From Mesorhabditis belari (taxonomy: Eukaryota; Nematoda; Chromadorea; Rhabditida; Rhabditidae): a stretch of 64,000 nt of DNA. The position numbers and the translations under genes are program-made. This document shows, one piece after another, positions 48,601-51,723 of the stretch. The DNA lies in NCBI GenBank assembly GCA_958450365.1, contig CAUEEP010000729.1, forward strand, positions 1,576,501 through 1,640,500, given 5' to 3'. A model generated the notes under the pieces. The model saw only the letters and a list, made by a program, of their open reading frames with translations. It did not search any database and was not told where the DNA came from. Position 1 is the first letter of the stretch. Each line of letters begins with the position of its first letter.

Positions 48601-48996
48601 CTTAGGCTTAGCTTAGGCTTAGCTTAGGCTTAGCTTACTTAGCTTAGACTTAGCTTAGGCTTAGCTTAGACTTAGCTTAGACTTAGCTTAGACTTAGCTT
48701 AGACTTAGCTTAGACTTAGCTTAGACTTAGGCTTATTTGTAGTAAATTTCCACCAATTGTCCGAAATTGAAAATCTTATGAAATCTCAAATTCTTTAGGA
48801 AAAGGAGCAAAACGGGAATGACGGGTCATCAAAAGAAACAGCGGATCCGATGGAAACGCGAAAGCACAAAGCACAGATACGGATTCTCTCATCGATCTCC
48901 TCGAATTCTACACAAGAGCCCAAACCGATTCAACAGAACGGATCCACCCAATCAAATGAACCACCTGATCTGAAAGATTTGAAAATTATAAGCTAG
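10791..48996 (+). CDS. unc-73: Trio/UNC-73-type Rho guanine nucleotide exchange factor, 52-exon model, 5' partial
   Basis: Activates Rac-type GTPases by nucleotide exchange; in animals it acts at the membrane in axon guidance and cell migration. Exons: 10791..10868, 11027..11118, 13751..13844, 14279..14386, 15492..15550, 15616..15670, 16221..16283, 16439..16567, 16664..16764, 17650..17737, 19255..19377, 19467..19544, 21342..21455, 21610..21705, 21912..22103, 23305..23416, 24497..24619, 26136..26242, 26321..26407, 26523..26582, 26667..26790, 27859..27974, 28074..28169, 28297..28347, 29010..29075, 30069..30119, 31227..31305, 31542..31651, 32154..32255, 32480..32614, 33251..33365, 33657..33814, 34226..34309, 34422..34537, 34632..34719, 36178..36296, 36428..36497, 37100..37185, 40871..40937, 41021..41136, 41920..42085, 42304..42374, 43764..43833, 43954..44034, 44903..44995, 45834..45948, 46332..46435, 46558..46631, 47363..47434, 47522..47607, 47721..47783, 48799..48996. 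Phases agree at every junction except for one extra base in exon 45834..45948. Domain order CRAL-TRIO, spectrin, DH, PH matches Trio. The start codon and N-terminus were not found. The gene name is by homology recognised by eye. Confidence 0.93.
11119..11340. repeat. AAAACTACTTAAGT repeat in intron 2
   Basis: Degenerate copies at 11135-11235, then AT-rich sequence up to the mariner. Confidence 0.6.
11343..12577 (-). mobile_element. Mariner transposon, full length, inactive
   Basis: A 1235-bp element in the second Trio intron. Terminal inverted repeats begin GCTTGGTAAATATGAAAGG and continue into a T-run; TA dinucleotides flank both ends (11341-11342 and 12578-12579). It carries a minus-strand mariner transposase relic. 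The length and TA target are typical of mariner. The right-hand TA is shared with the next element at 12580. Confidence 0.9.
11493..12478 (-). pseudogene. Mariner transposase, frameshifted
   Basis: The DNA-cleaving transposase of the element at 11343-12577, broken into several frames. N-terminal helix-turn-helix part: YKQCCVWYGRFKTGNESLED (near 12230-12317). The first catalytic Asp is in SDETWLSYGNIQLYG (near 11930-11970). The second is in HDNARPHISK and the third in YSPDLAPSDYHLF; 34 residues separate the last two, the DD34D spacing of mariner. Frame changes near 11750, 11930 and 12200, so no continuous protein is made. Usual family length is about 345 residues. Confidence 0.88.
12580..13090 (-). 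mobile_element. Internally deleted mariner derivative
   Basis: 511 bp with perfect-looking inverted ends TTGGGTTGATGCATAATTAT and TA on both sides (12578-12579, 13091-13092). On the minus strand it keeps only the transposase N-terminus (NHIHLRHIMLYHFEKGWSAA, 12880-12985) joined to the C-terminus (KDRLFFARGIDRLPSKWQSV, up to a stop at 12672). The whole catalytic core is missing. Such deletion derivatives can be moved by an intact relative. Confidence 0.88.
13135..13619 (-). mobile_element. Chimeric mariner derivative with mismatched ends
   Basis: 485 bp flanked by TA (13133-13134, 13620-13621). The right end and the N-terminal transposase part are those of the 12580 element, but longer (ATVYEWFDRFKSGNTSVDDE, ending near 13275). 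The left end is instead TTGGGTTGGTGAATTGAAAA, the terminus type of the 5741-6166 element. A G-run-rich stretch (13199-13231) and CTGT microsatellite lie at the joint. It lies between exons 2 and 3 of the Trio model. Confidence 0.8.
14008..14155. repeat. 13-bp minisatellite GCCTTGTCAACAA
   Basis: About 11 copies in the intron 13845-14278. Confidence 0.88.
14495..14852. mobile_element. Foldback element G1
   Basis: Palindrome: AACCGATTATGAATTTCGGC at the left is mirrored near 14813-14838, with the turn at about 14675. Intronic, non-coding. Confidence 0.75.
14888..15221. mobile_element. Foldback element G2
   Basis: Palindrome with outer ends CAACTCCAAGCGCTTGATC and inner arms containing AAGTAGCTAAAAACCCTTAT; the turn is at about 15050. 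It lies just after G1. Confidence 0.82.
15805..16140. mobile_element. Family H foldback, copy 1
   Basis: Palindrome with ATGATACCAAAATGAGCTCA and TATCCATGCAAAGTTGT mirrored around a centre at about 15985. Copies 2 and 3 are at 19665-20310. Confidence 0.78.
16221..23416 (+). CDS. unc-73: Trio/UNC-73 exons 7-16: first spectrin repeats
   Basis: Ten exons (residues 163 to about 527) encode the start of the helical rod. Recognisable spectrin signatures are LWENRRIELQTTVELKLFER in 17650..17737, NEWENLKELVNKRRDLIKMA in 21342..21455, and FQKDIQLVVEWLEQHGEPYL in 23305..23416. Each resembles the W-x-x-R/K ... FERDA/W pattern of Trio spectrin repeats. The last exon follows 21912..22103 (ending WKARK) directly; a tempting small exon at 23199-23222 was rejected because it breaks the homology. 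The rod probably spaces the Sec14 and GEF domains and binds partners. Introns here hold a LINE scrap, a mariner, several palindromic elements, interstitial TTAGGC repeats and a 15-bp minisatellite. Confidence 0.9.
16830..17648. repeat. 12-bp minisatellite CTATAAATTAAT split by a LINE fragment
   Basis: Array 16830-17322 of ATTAATCTATAA units (variants AACTAATC, GTTACTC), resuming at 17571-17648 and running to the acceptor of exon 17650. The interruption is the LINE fragment at 17323-17570. Confidence 0.88.
17323..17570 (-). mobile_element. 5'-truncated non-LTR retrotransposon (LINE) 3' end
   Basis: Read on the minus strand it encodes FPVRAARLWNLLPNDIREIQ then SLFIFKKRIDALDL and a stop, the usual C-terminal motif after LINE reverse transcriptase. 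It then has an AATAAA and ends in a (TAA)n tail (17323-17342). Only the last 250 bp were inserted, into the 12-bp minisatellite. Confidence 0.82.
17954..19013 (-). mobile_element. Internally deleted mariner with a nested element
   Basis: Inverted ends TAGGTTGTCCAATAAGTAAT. On the minus strand it encodes a mariner N-terminus (RASMLYDFKRGKTAADCHRT, then WFKRFADGNESLEDEERAGR) fused to the very C-terminal tail (HSLLGRWRNVVDCCGEYID). The catalytic middle is gone. A 520-bp element (18351-18870) is inserted in its 5' part. It lies in the Trio intron between 17737 and 19255, and abuts the 19012-19228 element, sharing the TA. Confidence 0.87.
18351..18870. mobile_element. 520-bp TA-flanked element, copy 2 (family B)
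   Basis: Inverted ends TTGGGTTGGGGAGAATGAGT; TA on both sides. It is nested inside the deleted mariner. Copy 1 at 3814-4333 has exactly the same length and differs at only a few bases, so both moved recently. No transposase is encoded. The ends resemble mariner ends. Confidence 0.88.
19012..19228. mobile_element. 217-bp foldback with TACCGTATTTCCTCTAATAA ends (family J)
   Basis: Nearly perfect palindrome: arms include ACGCCCCCCTGACCAACTTT and GATATATTAAACATAAAGAT. It abuts the right end of the deleted mariner and shares its TA. Confidence 0.85.
19665..20310. mobile_element. Family H foldback, copies 2 and 3 in tandem
   Basis: Copy 2 about 19665-19985 and copy 3 about 19988-20310. Each is a palindrome with the ATGATACCAAAATGA and TATCCATGCAAAG motifs. 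The ORFs here are incidental. Confidence 0.75.
20530..20925. mobile_element. Family I foldback, copy 1
   Basis: Palindrome with GTGTTATATAGAGAATTGTA, TTACAAGCTCTTGAA and AAAACGTTTCGAT in both arms, turn near 20715. A half copy is at 23425-23585 and a full copy at 41236-41610. Confidence 0.8.
21182..21296. repeat. Interstitial telomere-type repeat (GCCTAA)n
   Basis: TAAGCC units mixed with AGCCTAGCC variants in the intron 19545-21341. The complement is TTAGGC, the nematode telomere unit. Confidence 0.8.
21735..21885. repeat. GGAAATTGATG minisatellite
   Basis: About 12 degenerate 11-bp copies filling the intron before exon 21912. Confidence 0.8.
22139..22590. repeat. 15-bp minisatellite GGTGCCACGCTAACT
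   Basis: About 30 copies, with a second variant GGTGCCGCGCAAACT. It starts about 40 bp after the donor of exon 21912..22103. Because 15 is a multiple of 3, an open frame runs through it; this is not evidence of coding. Confidence 0.92.
22610..23003. repeat. GATCGGATC-rich array and GAGTAAGAGT array
   Basis: 22610-22935 is dense in GATCGGATCC-type words; 22945-23003 is a 10-bp GAGTAAGAGT repeat also found at 27605-27735. Confidence 0.75.
23425..23585. mobile_element. Family I foldback, half copy
   Basis: One arm only, beginning ATTCAAGAGCTTGTAAAATG nine bases after the splice donor at 23417. Confidence 0.72.
23615..23891. mobile_element. Family A element, copy 2
   Basis: Starts TACCGTATTTTCTCTAATAG and ends GGTGCACTACTGTTAGAGAA. 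Interior like 3214-3421, plus a CTAATTCCTGCGC duplication. Confidence 0.75.
23990..24305. repeat. CTAAAGGATCCCTAGAT array and partial family A copy
   Basis: About 12 copies of a 17-bp unit (23990-24178), then the right half of a family A element (24175-24305). Confidence 0.7.
24497..29075 (+). CDS. unc-73: Trio/UNC-73 exons 17-25: central spectrin repeats
   Basis: Nine exons encode about residues 528-804. Exon 24497..24619 contains IAQNTYTNAEKLFEASREL, nearly the AQNTYTNADKLLEAAEQL stretch of vertebrate Trio, which anchors the register. Exon 26136..26242 ends RVEERLQLLKIS; exon 26321..26407 reads YLFHTHYMEITKWYGEMEQK, matching the SFHTHVKELWTWLEEL region. Exon 27859..27974 starts with HWQSRRFLLQAAVKFANFV. 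Donors are mostly GTGAGT, GTAAAT or GTATGA. Introns contain minisatellites, several tRNA-like sequences on the minus strand, and a 434-bp palindromic element. Confidence 0.9.
24625..24755. repeat. GCCTTGTGGCCCAATA minisatellite
   Basis: Six or so degenerate copies right after the donor of exon 24497..24619. Confidence 0.82.
24806..24880 (-). tRNA. tRNA-like relic (Leu/Ser-type A box)
   Basis: On the minus strand, GTGGCCGAGTGGTTAGGAGG is a clear A box of the Leu/Ser type. The B box (TAGTTCAGCC) is worn. The same A box recurs in the six-copy array at 39960-40708. Probably a pseudogene. Confidence 0.45.
25130..25560. repeat. Duplicated segment in intron
   Basis: GAGCTACCGAATTCGACTTT...GAGTCCATGATCAATGCT occurs at 25278-25353 and again at 25471-25521. 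An ORF covers the first copy, but no splice sites or homology support coding. Confidence 0.45.
25640..25795. repeat. 22-bp minisatellite CTAGCCTGGACCTGGTTTTG
   Basis: Seven copies in the intron before exon 26136. Confidence 0.88.
25985..26075 (-). tRNA. tRNA-like sequence
   Basis: On the minus strand, AGCTCATTGGTAGTGCA (A box) and AAGGGTTCGAATCCTTCC (perfect T stem-loop) are about 45 bp apart. The anticodon region contains CCCGGTAAGC but stems are uncertain. It overlaps GGAAGTA repeats at its 3' side. Confidence 0.45.
26795..27175. repeat. GGAAGAAGGGA / GGAAGTA minisatellite
   Basis: Purine-only array of about 380 bp immediately after the donor at 26791; unit drifts from GGAGGAAGAAG to AGTAGGAAGTA. 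Confidence 0.9.
27368..27455 (+). tRNA. tRNA-like relic
   Basis: CTGTAGTGTAGTGGATAAGA resembles an A box and CGAGTTCAATTCC a B box about 50 bp later. Acceptor ends do not pair well. Confidence 0.35.
27605..27735. repeat. GAGTAAGAGC/T 10-bp array
   Basis: About 13 copies; the same unit as 22945-23003 in another intron. Confidence 0.82.
28367..28800. mobile_element. 434-bp foldback with TACCGTAAATACTGTAATAG ends (family F, copy 1)
   Basis: Perfect-looking inverted ends followed by TACCCCACCCCCATAATGAC. The interior has two head-to-tail hairpins of TATCAAAAAATAGC. Others: 41675-41730 (end only), 44086-44475, 49316-49579. Confidence 0.85.
29260..29540. repeat. GGATACTGTAGGCTCCTTAA minisatellite
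   Basis: Mixture of 10-bp GGATACTGTA and a longer unit with GGCTCCTTAAGGGTACTGTA. Confidence 0.85.
29632..29703 (-). tRNA. tRNA gene or near-intact pseudogene
   Basis: On the minus strand, TGGTGTAATGGTTAGCAC (D arm, A box) and GCGGGTTCGAGTCCCGG (T arm, B box) are spaced as in a tRNA. Acceptor arms pair at six of seven positions, with two wobbles. The anticodon loop reads CTGGTAA (GGT), but its stem has mismatches, so function is doubtful. Confidence 0.55.
29811..29893 (+). tRNA. tRNA-Thr(AGT)-like gene with possible short intron
   Basis: A box TAGCTCAGTCGGTTAGAGC, loop CTAGTAA (anticodon AGT), then about 10 extra bases before ACCAG, which pairs with the 5' stem TTGAT at four of five positions. 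T arm GCGGG-TTCGACT-CCTGC pairs fully. Acceptor has two mismatches. Same family as the minus-strand set at 62143-62525. Confidence 0.5.
30069..37185 (+). CDS. unc-73: Trio/UNC-73 exons 26-38: distal spectrin repeats and linker to DH
   Basis: Thirteen exons encode about residues 805-1242. Landmarks: SWRALLAASEERNKLLKAAG (32480..32614), AELITKHTEHKEKFLK (33251..33365, equivalent to MISKHLEQKEAFLK of Trio), KKKQLDRCQRYVL (34422..34537, equivalent to MRKRRLDQCQQYVVF) and YEDFIRRINICEDALRNDGR (36428..36497). Exon 37100..37185 is a charged linker before the DH domain. Exon 34226..34309 (28 codons) looks like a tandem copy of the last 28 codons of 33657..33814 (17 of 28 residues identical), which would add one extra four-heptad segment if both are used. 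The acceptor of 33251..33365 is AAG. Confidence 0.9.
30158..30345. mobile_element. Family A element, copy 4, reversed and truncated
   Basis: TTTTCTCTAATAGTAGTGCA end followed by the family A interior in the opposite orientation to 3214-3421; the other end is lost. Confidence 0.72.
30400..30820. repeat. CAAAATGGAC / AAAATCGACC minisatellite
   Basis: About 38 units of 10-12 bp in the intron 30120-31226. Long ORFs on both strands (repeats of DQ-N-P-K) are produced by the array. Confidence 0.9.
31030..31140. repeat. CTCCAGTCTGAGCTCTGAGT 23-bp repeat
   Basis: About five copies. Confidence 0.8.
31700..31985. repeat. 12-bp minisatellite GGCTAAAGCCAG
   Basis: About 24 copies between exons 31542..31651 and 32154..32255. 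Confidence 0.9.
32315..32475. repeat. 14-bp minisatellite CTGTACTCTCCTAA
   Basis: About 10 copies ending at the acceptor of exon 32480. Confidence 0.88.
32755..33110. mobile_element. Family E foldback, copy 5
   Basis: Complete palindrome from GAAGCGTCGCGTAGTC to TAAAGTTAGAC with the usual interior, in the intron 32615-33250. Confidence 0.8.
33385..33645. repeat. Self-complementary GTACAATTGTACAATTGACA array
   Basis: The units GTACAATTG and CAATTGTA are palindromic, so the array folds on itself. It nearly fills the intron 33366-33656 and includes a duplicate of exon-like TTGAAAAGACACGAGG at 33461-33476, also present in exon 33657..33814. Confidence 0.85.
33835..34205. repeat. AATCAAGGCTTACTGTAGCT minisatellite
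   Basis: About 16 degenerate copies of 21-25 bp in the intron 33815-34225. Confidence 0.85.
35395..36070. repeat. About 174-bp tandem repeat, nearly four copies
   Basis: Each copy has ATAACTCGA, GAAATTTGGTTATAGAAAAG, TTATGTATAAGAACATAGAG and GTTGATCAACTTTGACAG. Starts near 35395, 35571, 35743 and 35919; the last is truncated. It lies in the intron 34720-36177; 34720-35394 holds nothing recognised. Confidence 0.82.
36300..37072. repeat. ACTAGATCGTTA and GCTTCCTGAGGCTTTTAATA arrays
   Basis: 36300-36370: six 12-bp units straight after a donor. 36590-37072: about 20 units of 20 bp filling the next intron. Confidence 0.9.
37590..37785 (+). other. Unidentified ORF in the 3.7-kb Trio intron
   Basis: Non-repetitive open frame with VHALDWLGVDDQLDYASYEF and SYRNCPLFPFKDRNSQGF. 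It could be a captured gene or transposon fragment; no splice pair matching the Trio phase was seen. Confidence 0.25.
37786..38160. repeat. GGGCCAGAGCTGGGCCAG array
   Basis: Degenerate CAG-rich minisatellite, ending in a short GCCTAA telomere-type run (38102-38160). Confidence 0.82.
38166..38372 (-). other. Unidentified minus-strand ORF in the same intron
   Basis: Non-repetitive open frame reading DSIRNRVPDADFSYKPHQKV then RKRMGGIIKDYDSFPPGLDW. Composition looks coding but the family is not recognised. Possibly a retrotransposed or mobile-element fragment. Confidence 0.25.
38373..39417. repeat. GATCTAGATTCT and TCTGGATCCAAATCCG arrays, otherwise no gene
   Basis: 39020-39205: 12-bp GATCTAGATTCT units (about 14). 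39298-39365: 16-bp units (four). 38400-38960 has GCCAGAC-rich degenerate sequence. Confidence 0.75.
39418..39497 (+). CDS. Possible alternative first exon of a short DH-PH isoform
   Basis: An ATG at 39418, with an in-frame TAA six bases upstream, opens 26 codons and two bases before a consensus donor GTGAGT at 39498. It reads MLLLLSEPCQYPKIIHVPMA, then TFDEFD. The two-base phase (AC) is what exon 40871..40937 needs, giving T-EPMRELLKSERDY. It lies in the 3.7-kb intron directly before the DH domain, where an internal promoter would make a GEF-only product. Nematode unc-73 is known to use internal promoters, but I do not recognise this peptide, and a chance ORF is possible. Confidence 0.35.
39762..39842 (-). 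tRNA. tRNA-like sequence with enlarged variable region
   Basis: On the minus strand, TAGCCGAATGGATAAGGTGC (A box) and GGGTTCGAATCCCCGCC (T arm) are intact. Between them, GGTTACAAAGCG would be the anticodon arm and about 16 extra bases could form a long variable arm. Stems are imperfect. Confidence 0.5.
39960..40708 (+). tRNA. Tandem array of six tRNA-like units
   Basis: Units at 39960-40030, 40087-40157, 40239-40309, 40371-40441, 40504-40574 and 40639-40708, period 127-152 bp. Each has A box TGGCCGAGTGGTTAGGAGTC, anticodon region CTCTTAGTC (variant CTACTAGGC) and B box GGTTCGATC. The 5' and 3' acceptor halves do not pair and the T stem lacks a base, so they look like tRNA-derived repeats. 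They lie in the Trio intron before the DH domain, in the same orientation as the gene. Confidence 0.6.
40871..44034 (+). CDS. unc-73: Trio/UNC-73 exons 39-44: DH (RhoGEF) catalytic domain
   Basis: Six exons (about residues 1242-1432) encode a complete Dbl-homology domain. Conserved region 1 is MRELLKSERDYVDDLDRCCK with the family's E-x-x-Y-V-x-x-L pattern. CR2 lies around FLPDVSKYEDDPEQVGCCF. CR3 is LLIKPIQRITRYRLMLEQLM, the signature helix of RhoGEFs, split between 42304..42374 and 43764..43833. The end reads VVGVPRRANDLIHLNCLEK, close to SVPKRANDAMHLSMLEG of Trio DH1, so this is the first (Rac-type) GEF module rather than the second. The domain looks intact, with no stops and matching phases. 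The preceding intron, 3.7 kb, is the largest in the gene. Confidence 0.95.
41236..41610. mobile_element. Family I foldback, copy 3
   Basis: Ends AATTACCGAAAAAACTTTTT / AAAAAGTTGTTGCGGTAATT; interior palindrome as at 20530, turn near 41425. A family F end fragment follows (41675-41730). Confidence 0.8.
42110..42600. repeat. CAAACAACTGTTAAA and GATTACGGTAGAACG arrays
   Basis: 42110-42295 lies in the intron before exon 42304; 42470-42600 in the following intron. Confidence 0.78.
42828..43200. repeat. 8-bp minisatellite GTACGCCA
   Basis: About 34 nearly identical copies (42836-43107) plus degenerate CTAGAGTACTTTTA flanks. Open on both strands simply because of the repeat. Confidence 0.92.
43430..43612. 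repeat. 20-bp minisatellite AAAGTAAAGCCAGCTAGGCC
   Basis: Nine near-perfect copies in the intron before exon 43764. Confidence 0.9.
44086..44580. mobile_element. Family F foldback, copy 3, with CCATCCGTCTGTCTGT repeat
   Basis: Starts AATACTGTAATAGTACCCCA (TIR truncated), with two internal TATCAAAAAATAGC hairpins, ending near 44475; a (CTGT)-rich array follows to 44580. Confidence 0.78.
44903..46631 (+). CDS. unc-73: Trio/UNC-73 exons 45-48: PH domain, carrying a one-base frameshift
   Basis: Four exons (about residues 1433-1560) encode the pleckstrin-homology domain that packs against DH. The sequence reads FVMQDTLTVWEPGTRYFKGK, then VFLFELAIIVAKK, EVTIVEHVDVNDSTRFGLRL and finally SLKNTWVRRIRELTQGL, the C-terminal PH helix with its invariant Trp. 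Exon 45834..45948 is 115 nt although it is entered and left in phase 0. After the A6 run at 45866-45871 the frame meets a stop, while the frame one base shorter continues with RIPDKAERNAGKSVRYFVKG. So either the assembly has one A too many, or this copy is truncated in PH. The rest of the domain matches Trio PH1. Confidence 0.88.
45310..45545. repeat. 9-bp minisatellite ACAGCTCTT
   Basis: About 26 copies in the intron 44996-45833. Confidence 0.88.
46026..46136 (-). tRNA. tRNA-like relic with internal duplication
   Basis: On the minus strand, ACCATAGCTCAGTCGGTTAG (A box) is followed by two copies of CTCAGTCGGTTGATCTATTA-type sequence and a worn B box (AGTTTCGATGCC). A duplicated D-arm makes it non-functional. 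Confidence 0.45.
46773..46843 (+). tRNA. tRNA-like sequence (Arg-type A box)
   Basis: GTCGC at the 5' end pairs with GCGAC at the 3' end; A box TGGAGCAGTGGATAGAGCGC; B box GGGTTCGACTT. The anticodon arm is not clear. It lies in the intron after the last PH exon. Confidence 0.45.
46940..47290. repeat. GACA/GACG microsatellite
   Basis: About 350 bp of GACAGACAGAC with A/G variants, in the intron 46632-47362. Confidence 0.92.
47363..48996 (+). CDS. unc-73: Trio/UNC-73 exons 49-52: Ser-rich C-terminal tail and stop
   Basis: Four exons encode about residues 1561-1699. The tail is rich in Ser, with SAQSLSLGTRSTSRGS, SRDAESIASSSGAGNLSEHR and TESVGSASQRFSMQSTSSNE, recalling the DTISIASRTSQ stretch just after Trio PH1. 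The last exon (66 codons with stop) ends PPDLKDLKIIS and TAG at 48994-48996. No SH3 or second DH-PH follows in the window, so this model equals the short Rac-GEF-only class of isoform known for nematode UNC-73. Longer isoforms could splice past this exon from 47783 to exons beyond 64000; that cannot be seen here. Confidence 0.85.
47888..48060. mobile_element. Short foldback element
   Basis: CTAACTTTGAGCTCAAATAT at the left mirrors ATATTTGAGTTTAAAGTTAG at the right, spacer about 105 bp. A related end occurs at 45222-45255. Intronic. Confidence 0.65.
48120..48735. repeat. GGCCAGG-rich sequence and (TTAGGCTTAGC)n array
   Basis: 48490-48735 is a regular TTAGGCTTAGC array later shifting to TTAGACTTAGC; it looks derived from TTAGGC. 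It fills the last intron. Confidence 0.85.
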
Positions 48997-49076
48997 TTTC
49001 TCATTTGTTCTTTTGTTCTTTTGTTCTACTCGTTTATGTACGATATTGTTGCGTTTTTGAATGTTTTTTTTTGTGA

Positions 49077-49093
49077 AATAAAGATGTAATAAA
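49077..49093 (+). promoter_or_regulatory. Poly(A) signals of the Trio/UNC-73 gene
   Basis: Two AATAAA hexamers, at 49077-49082 and 49088-49093, lie about 85-95 bp after the stop codon in an AT-rich stretch following T-rich sequence. The short 3' UTR is typical for nematodes. They support termination of the transcript here. Confidence 0.7.
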
Positions 49094-49315
49094 GGTATTC
49101 ACTTGATAGAAAAGTTGAAAAGCACAATTTTTTGGATTCAAATTCAACAAAATTCAACTTACAACACTTTTTTTTACGTATTTTACAGTAAACATAAGTT
49201 TTCGATTTATTTAAAAAATTACAGTAGTTAAGAAAGTTGAAATGTTTTAGAAAAGGAATCAGGAGAAAGAAGCGCACTTTGAACGGGAGTCGAATAGCCA
49301 ATAGATACCGTAAAT

Positions 49316-49579
49316 ACTGTAATAGTACCCCACCCCCATAATGACGGTGCGGAGCGTTGCGTAGTCTAGCTTTGGACGCGTTTTTCTTGACACTGGTTTA
49401 AGCTACAATGCTCGTTTTGGTTTCAAAAAATAGCTGAAATTCAGGGCTATTTTTTGATACCAAAAACGTATTTTTTGGAAGTACGAGTGCTTTGACAAAC
49501 AATGAAATACTAAAAACTTTTGCGACTACTCGACTGACTGTACGAGGGGGGGTGGGGTACTATTACAGTATTTACGGTA
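49316..49579. mobile_element. Family F foldback, copy 4
   Basis: 264 bp, TACCGTAAATACTGTAATAG at the left and its complement at the right, one internal hairpin. It abuts the Tigger element 11 bp further on. Confidence 0.85.
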
Positions 49580-49744
49580 AGCATAATGTACAGTCGAACC
49601 TCTCTATAACGTAAATTTCTATAAAACGTAAGAATTTTGCCCGAAAATATACAATATGTTATTCCATAAAACGAATTTTTTGCTAAAATGTGGATATCTC
49701 TTCAAAATACCGTACCCTTTGAATCGTCTTTTTTTTAATAAGTT

Positions 49745-50146
49745 GATTTTTTGGGGGTGGGACAAATGCGACCTTTTTTTTGCGCACCTGGACATTTGCG
49801 CACCTTTTTTTTGCTGGAAAAGGCCTTAGGAAAGGTCGTAGAGCTTCGAAAATGTTTCCATACTAGGGAATCGTATGCGTAGATTCCGAATTTCGACAAA
49901 TCAAAGCAAATCAGACCTCGCTGACACGTCAAATTTGGGCTAAAAGGCAAAAACTACGCAACTTAACGCTTTTCCGCAGTTTTTGCCTTTTAGCTTAAAT
50001 TTGACGTGTCAGCGAGGTCTGATTTGTCGAAATTCGGAATCTACGCATACGATTCCCTTCTATGAAAACATTTTCGAAGCTCTACGACTTTTCCTAAGGC
50101 CTTTTCCAGCAAAAAAAGGTCGCATTTGTCCCACCCCCGATTTTTT
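49745..50146. mobile_element. Foldback element nested in Tigger (family L)
   Basis: Palindrome with outer GGGGGTGGGACAAATGCGAC and inner AAATTTGACGTGTCAGCGAG arms; turn near 49960. Confidence 0.8.
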
Positions 50147-50272
50147 GCAACAACAAAGAAAACAAAGTCACTCACATAGAGCTTTAATGTTTTTTTTTGT
50201 GCTTTTATATATACACTTTATTCTTCTTATGTGCTTATTTTCTTTATTAAATGATATTTGACATTTTTCAGA

Positions 50273-51300
50273 CAATGGAACGAAAGAAAGTGAACCGGAC
50301 AAGGATTGATCTAGCTGAAAGAAATGAATTCTTGATGCTTCAACTTCGAAAAGAGTAACGGAGTTAGCAAGAGAATCGAAGCCAATTTCGATCATTGATT
50401 TTTCGACCGAAATTCATCTGGGCAGAGGAAAAGAAAGGAGGAAAAGAAAAGAAACGATTTTGGATGCAATCGACGACGGTTCTCAGGCAAAGCGAGCACG
50501 AGTGAAGAGTTGCGAACACGAGAGACTGGAGAGTGTCTTATTGCTTGGTTGAAAGAAGTCAAGTCATGAAAGAAGCGACAATGAATGTGTGGACGGTATT
50601 TTGCTTTAAACAAAAGCTCTGGAACTTGCAAAGTTGATGGGAATTACCGATTTCCGAGCTAGCAATGGATGATTAGAAAAGCTGAAGCAAAGACATGGCA
50701 TTGTTTTTCGTAACAAGAAGCAGCCGAAATTGATCTGGGTAGTGTTGAGGAGTGAAAAGATGAAATAATGAAAGGACTTTGAACCAAAGAATGTTTTTAA
50801 CTTGGATGAAACGGCTCTTTTTTACAAGTTAACGTTAAATAAGACGTTGTCTTTCAAAGGGGATCGATGCACAAGTGGAAAGAAGAGCAAGGATAGAGTC
50901 AATGTTCTCGTCGGATCAAATATACATGGAAGGGAAAGGTGTCCTTTATTCGTGATTGGTAAATCGAAGCAGCCGCGTTGCTGATGTCAAAAAACTTTGT
51001 TTTTATGCAGCAAACTCGAAGGCGTGGATGATCGGCGAATTATTTATCGAATTATCTCAAAAAATGGAATTCAAATTCGATCAAATTTAACCGGGAAATT
51101 TTGTTGTTTATCGGTATCGATATTTGTTGTTTATCGATAACTGTTCAGCCCATCCGAAGCTCTATTTATCAAACATTCAACTTTAATTCATTTTGCCTGC
51201 TGCGACAGTCGAACGAGCTGCGACAATCGAACCAATGGATCAAAAATTCGAAGGTTAAATATCGAAAAGGATTGTTGAAACAAAGAATTGCGGCTGTCGA
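50273..51300 (+). pseudogene. Tigger-type DDE transposase, multiply broken
   Basis: N-terminal helix-turn-helix start: MERKKVNRTRIDLAERNEFL (50279). CENP-B-type DNA-binding part: KALELAKLMGITDFRASNG, a TGA where Trp is expected, then LEKLKQRHGIVFR (about 50612-50713). Catalytic core: NVFNLDETALFYKLTLNKTL and GKKSKDRVNVLVGSNIHG (50790-50981), then a stop; the second Asp is in LLFIDNCSAHPKLYLSNIQL (about 51127-51185); later EPMDQK (about 51232). Several stops and frame changes mean no full protein is made. The family moves DNA into TA sites. Confidence 0.88.
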
Positions 51301-51723
51301 CACAAAAGTCAAATTCGAATTTGATCTTTTCGATGCACTATATTTATTTGATAAATCTTGAAATGACATTAAAGTGGAAACGCTTTCAAATAAGATTAAA
51401 GAGGAGACGCTTTCAAATGACATTAAAGAGGAATTACGCTTTCAAATTGTTTCTGTAAAGCGGGATTCAAGAGATGTATGCAAGATGAGCCGTCATTTTT
51501 CGAAAACAATAACGACGACGATAACTCGATACAATCATTACAAGCTATCTGAAGTCAACTTATTGATAGTGAAGACGTTGATCGATCAATCGATTCTTTG
51601 GAATATGCTATTGGAATATTCTTTGGAATATGCGCCAATGCAAACGCTGTGACTACAGGGTTAAGATGGCTAGAGGAAATCACAGTGACTAAGGCACAGA
51701 TTATATCGTTTAAAATAATGCTA

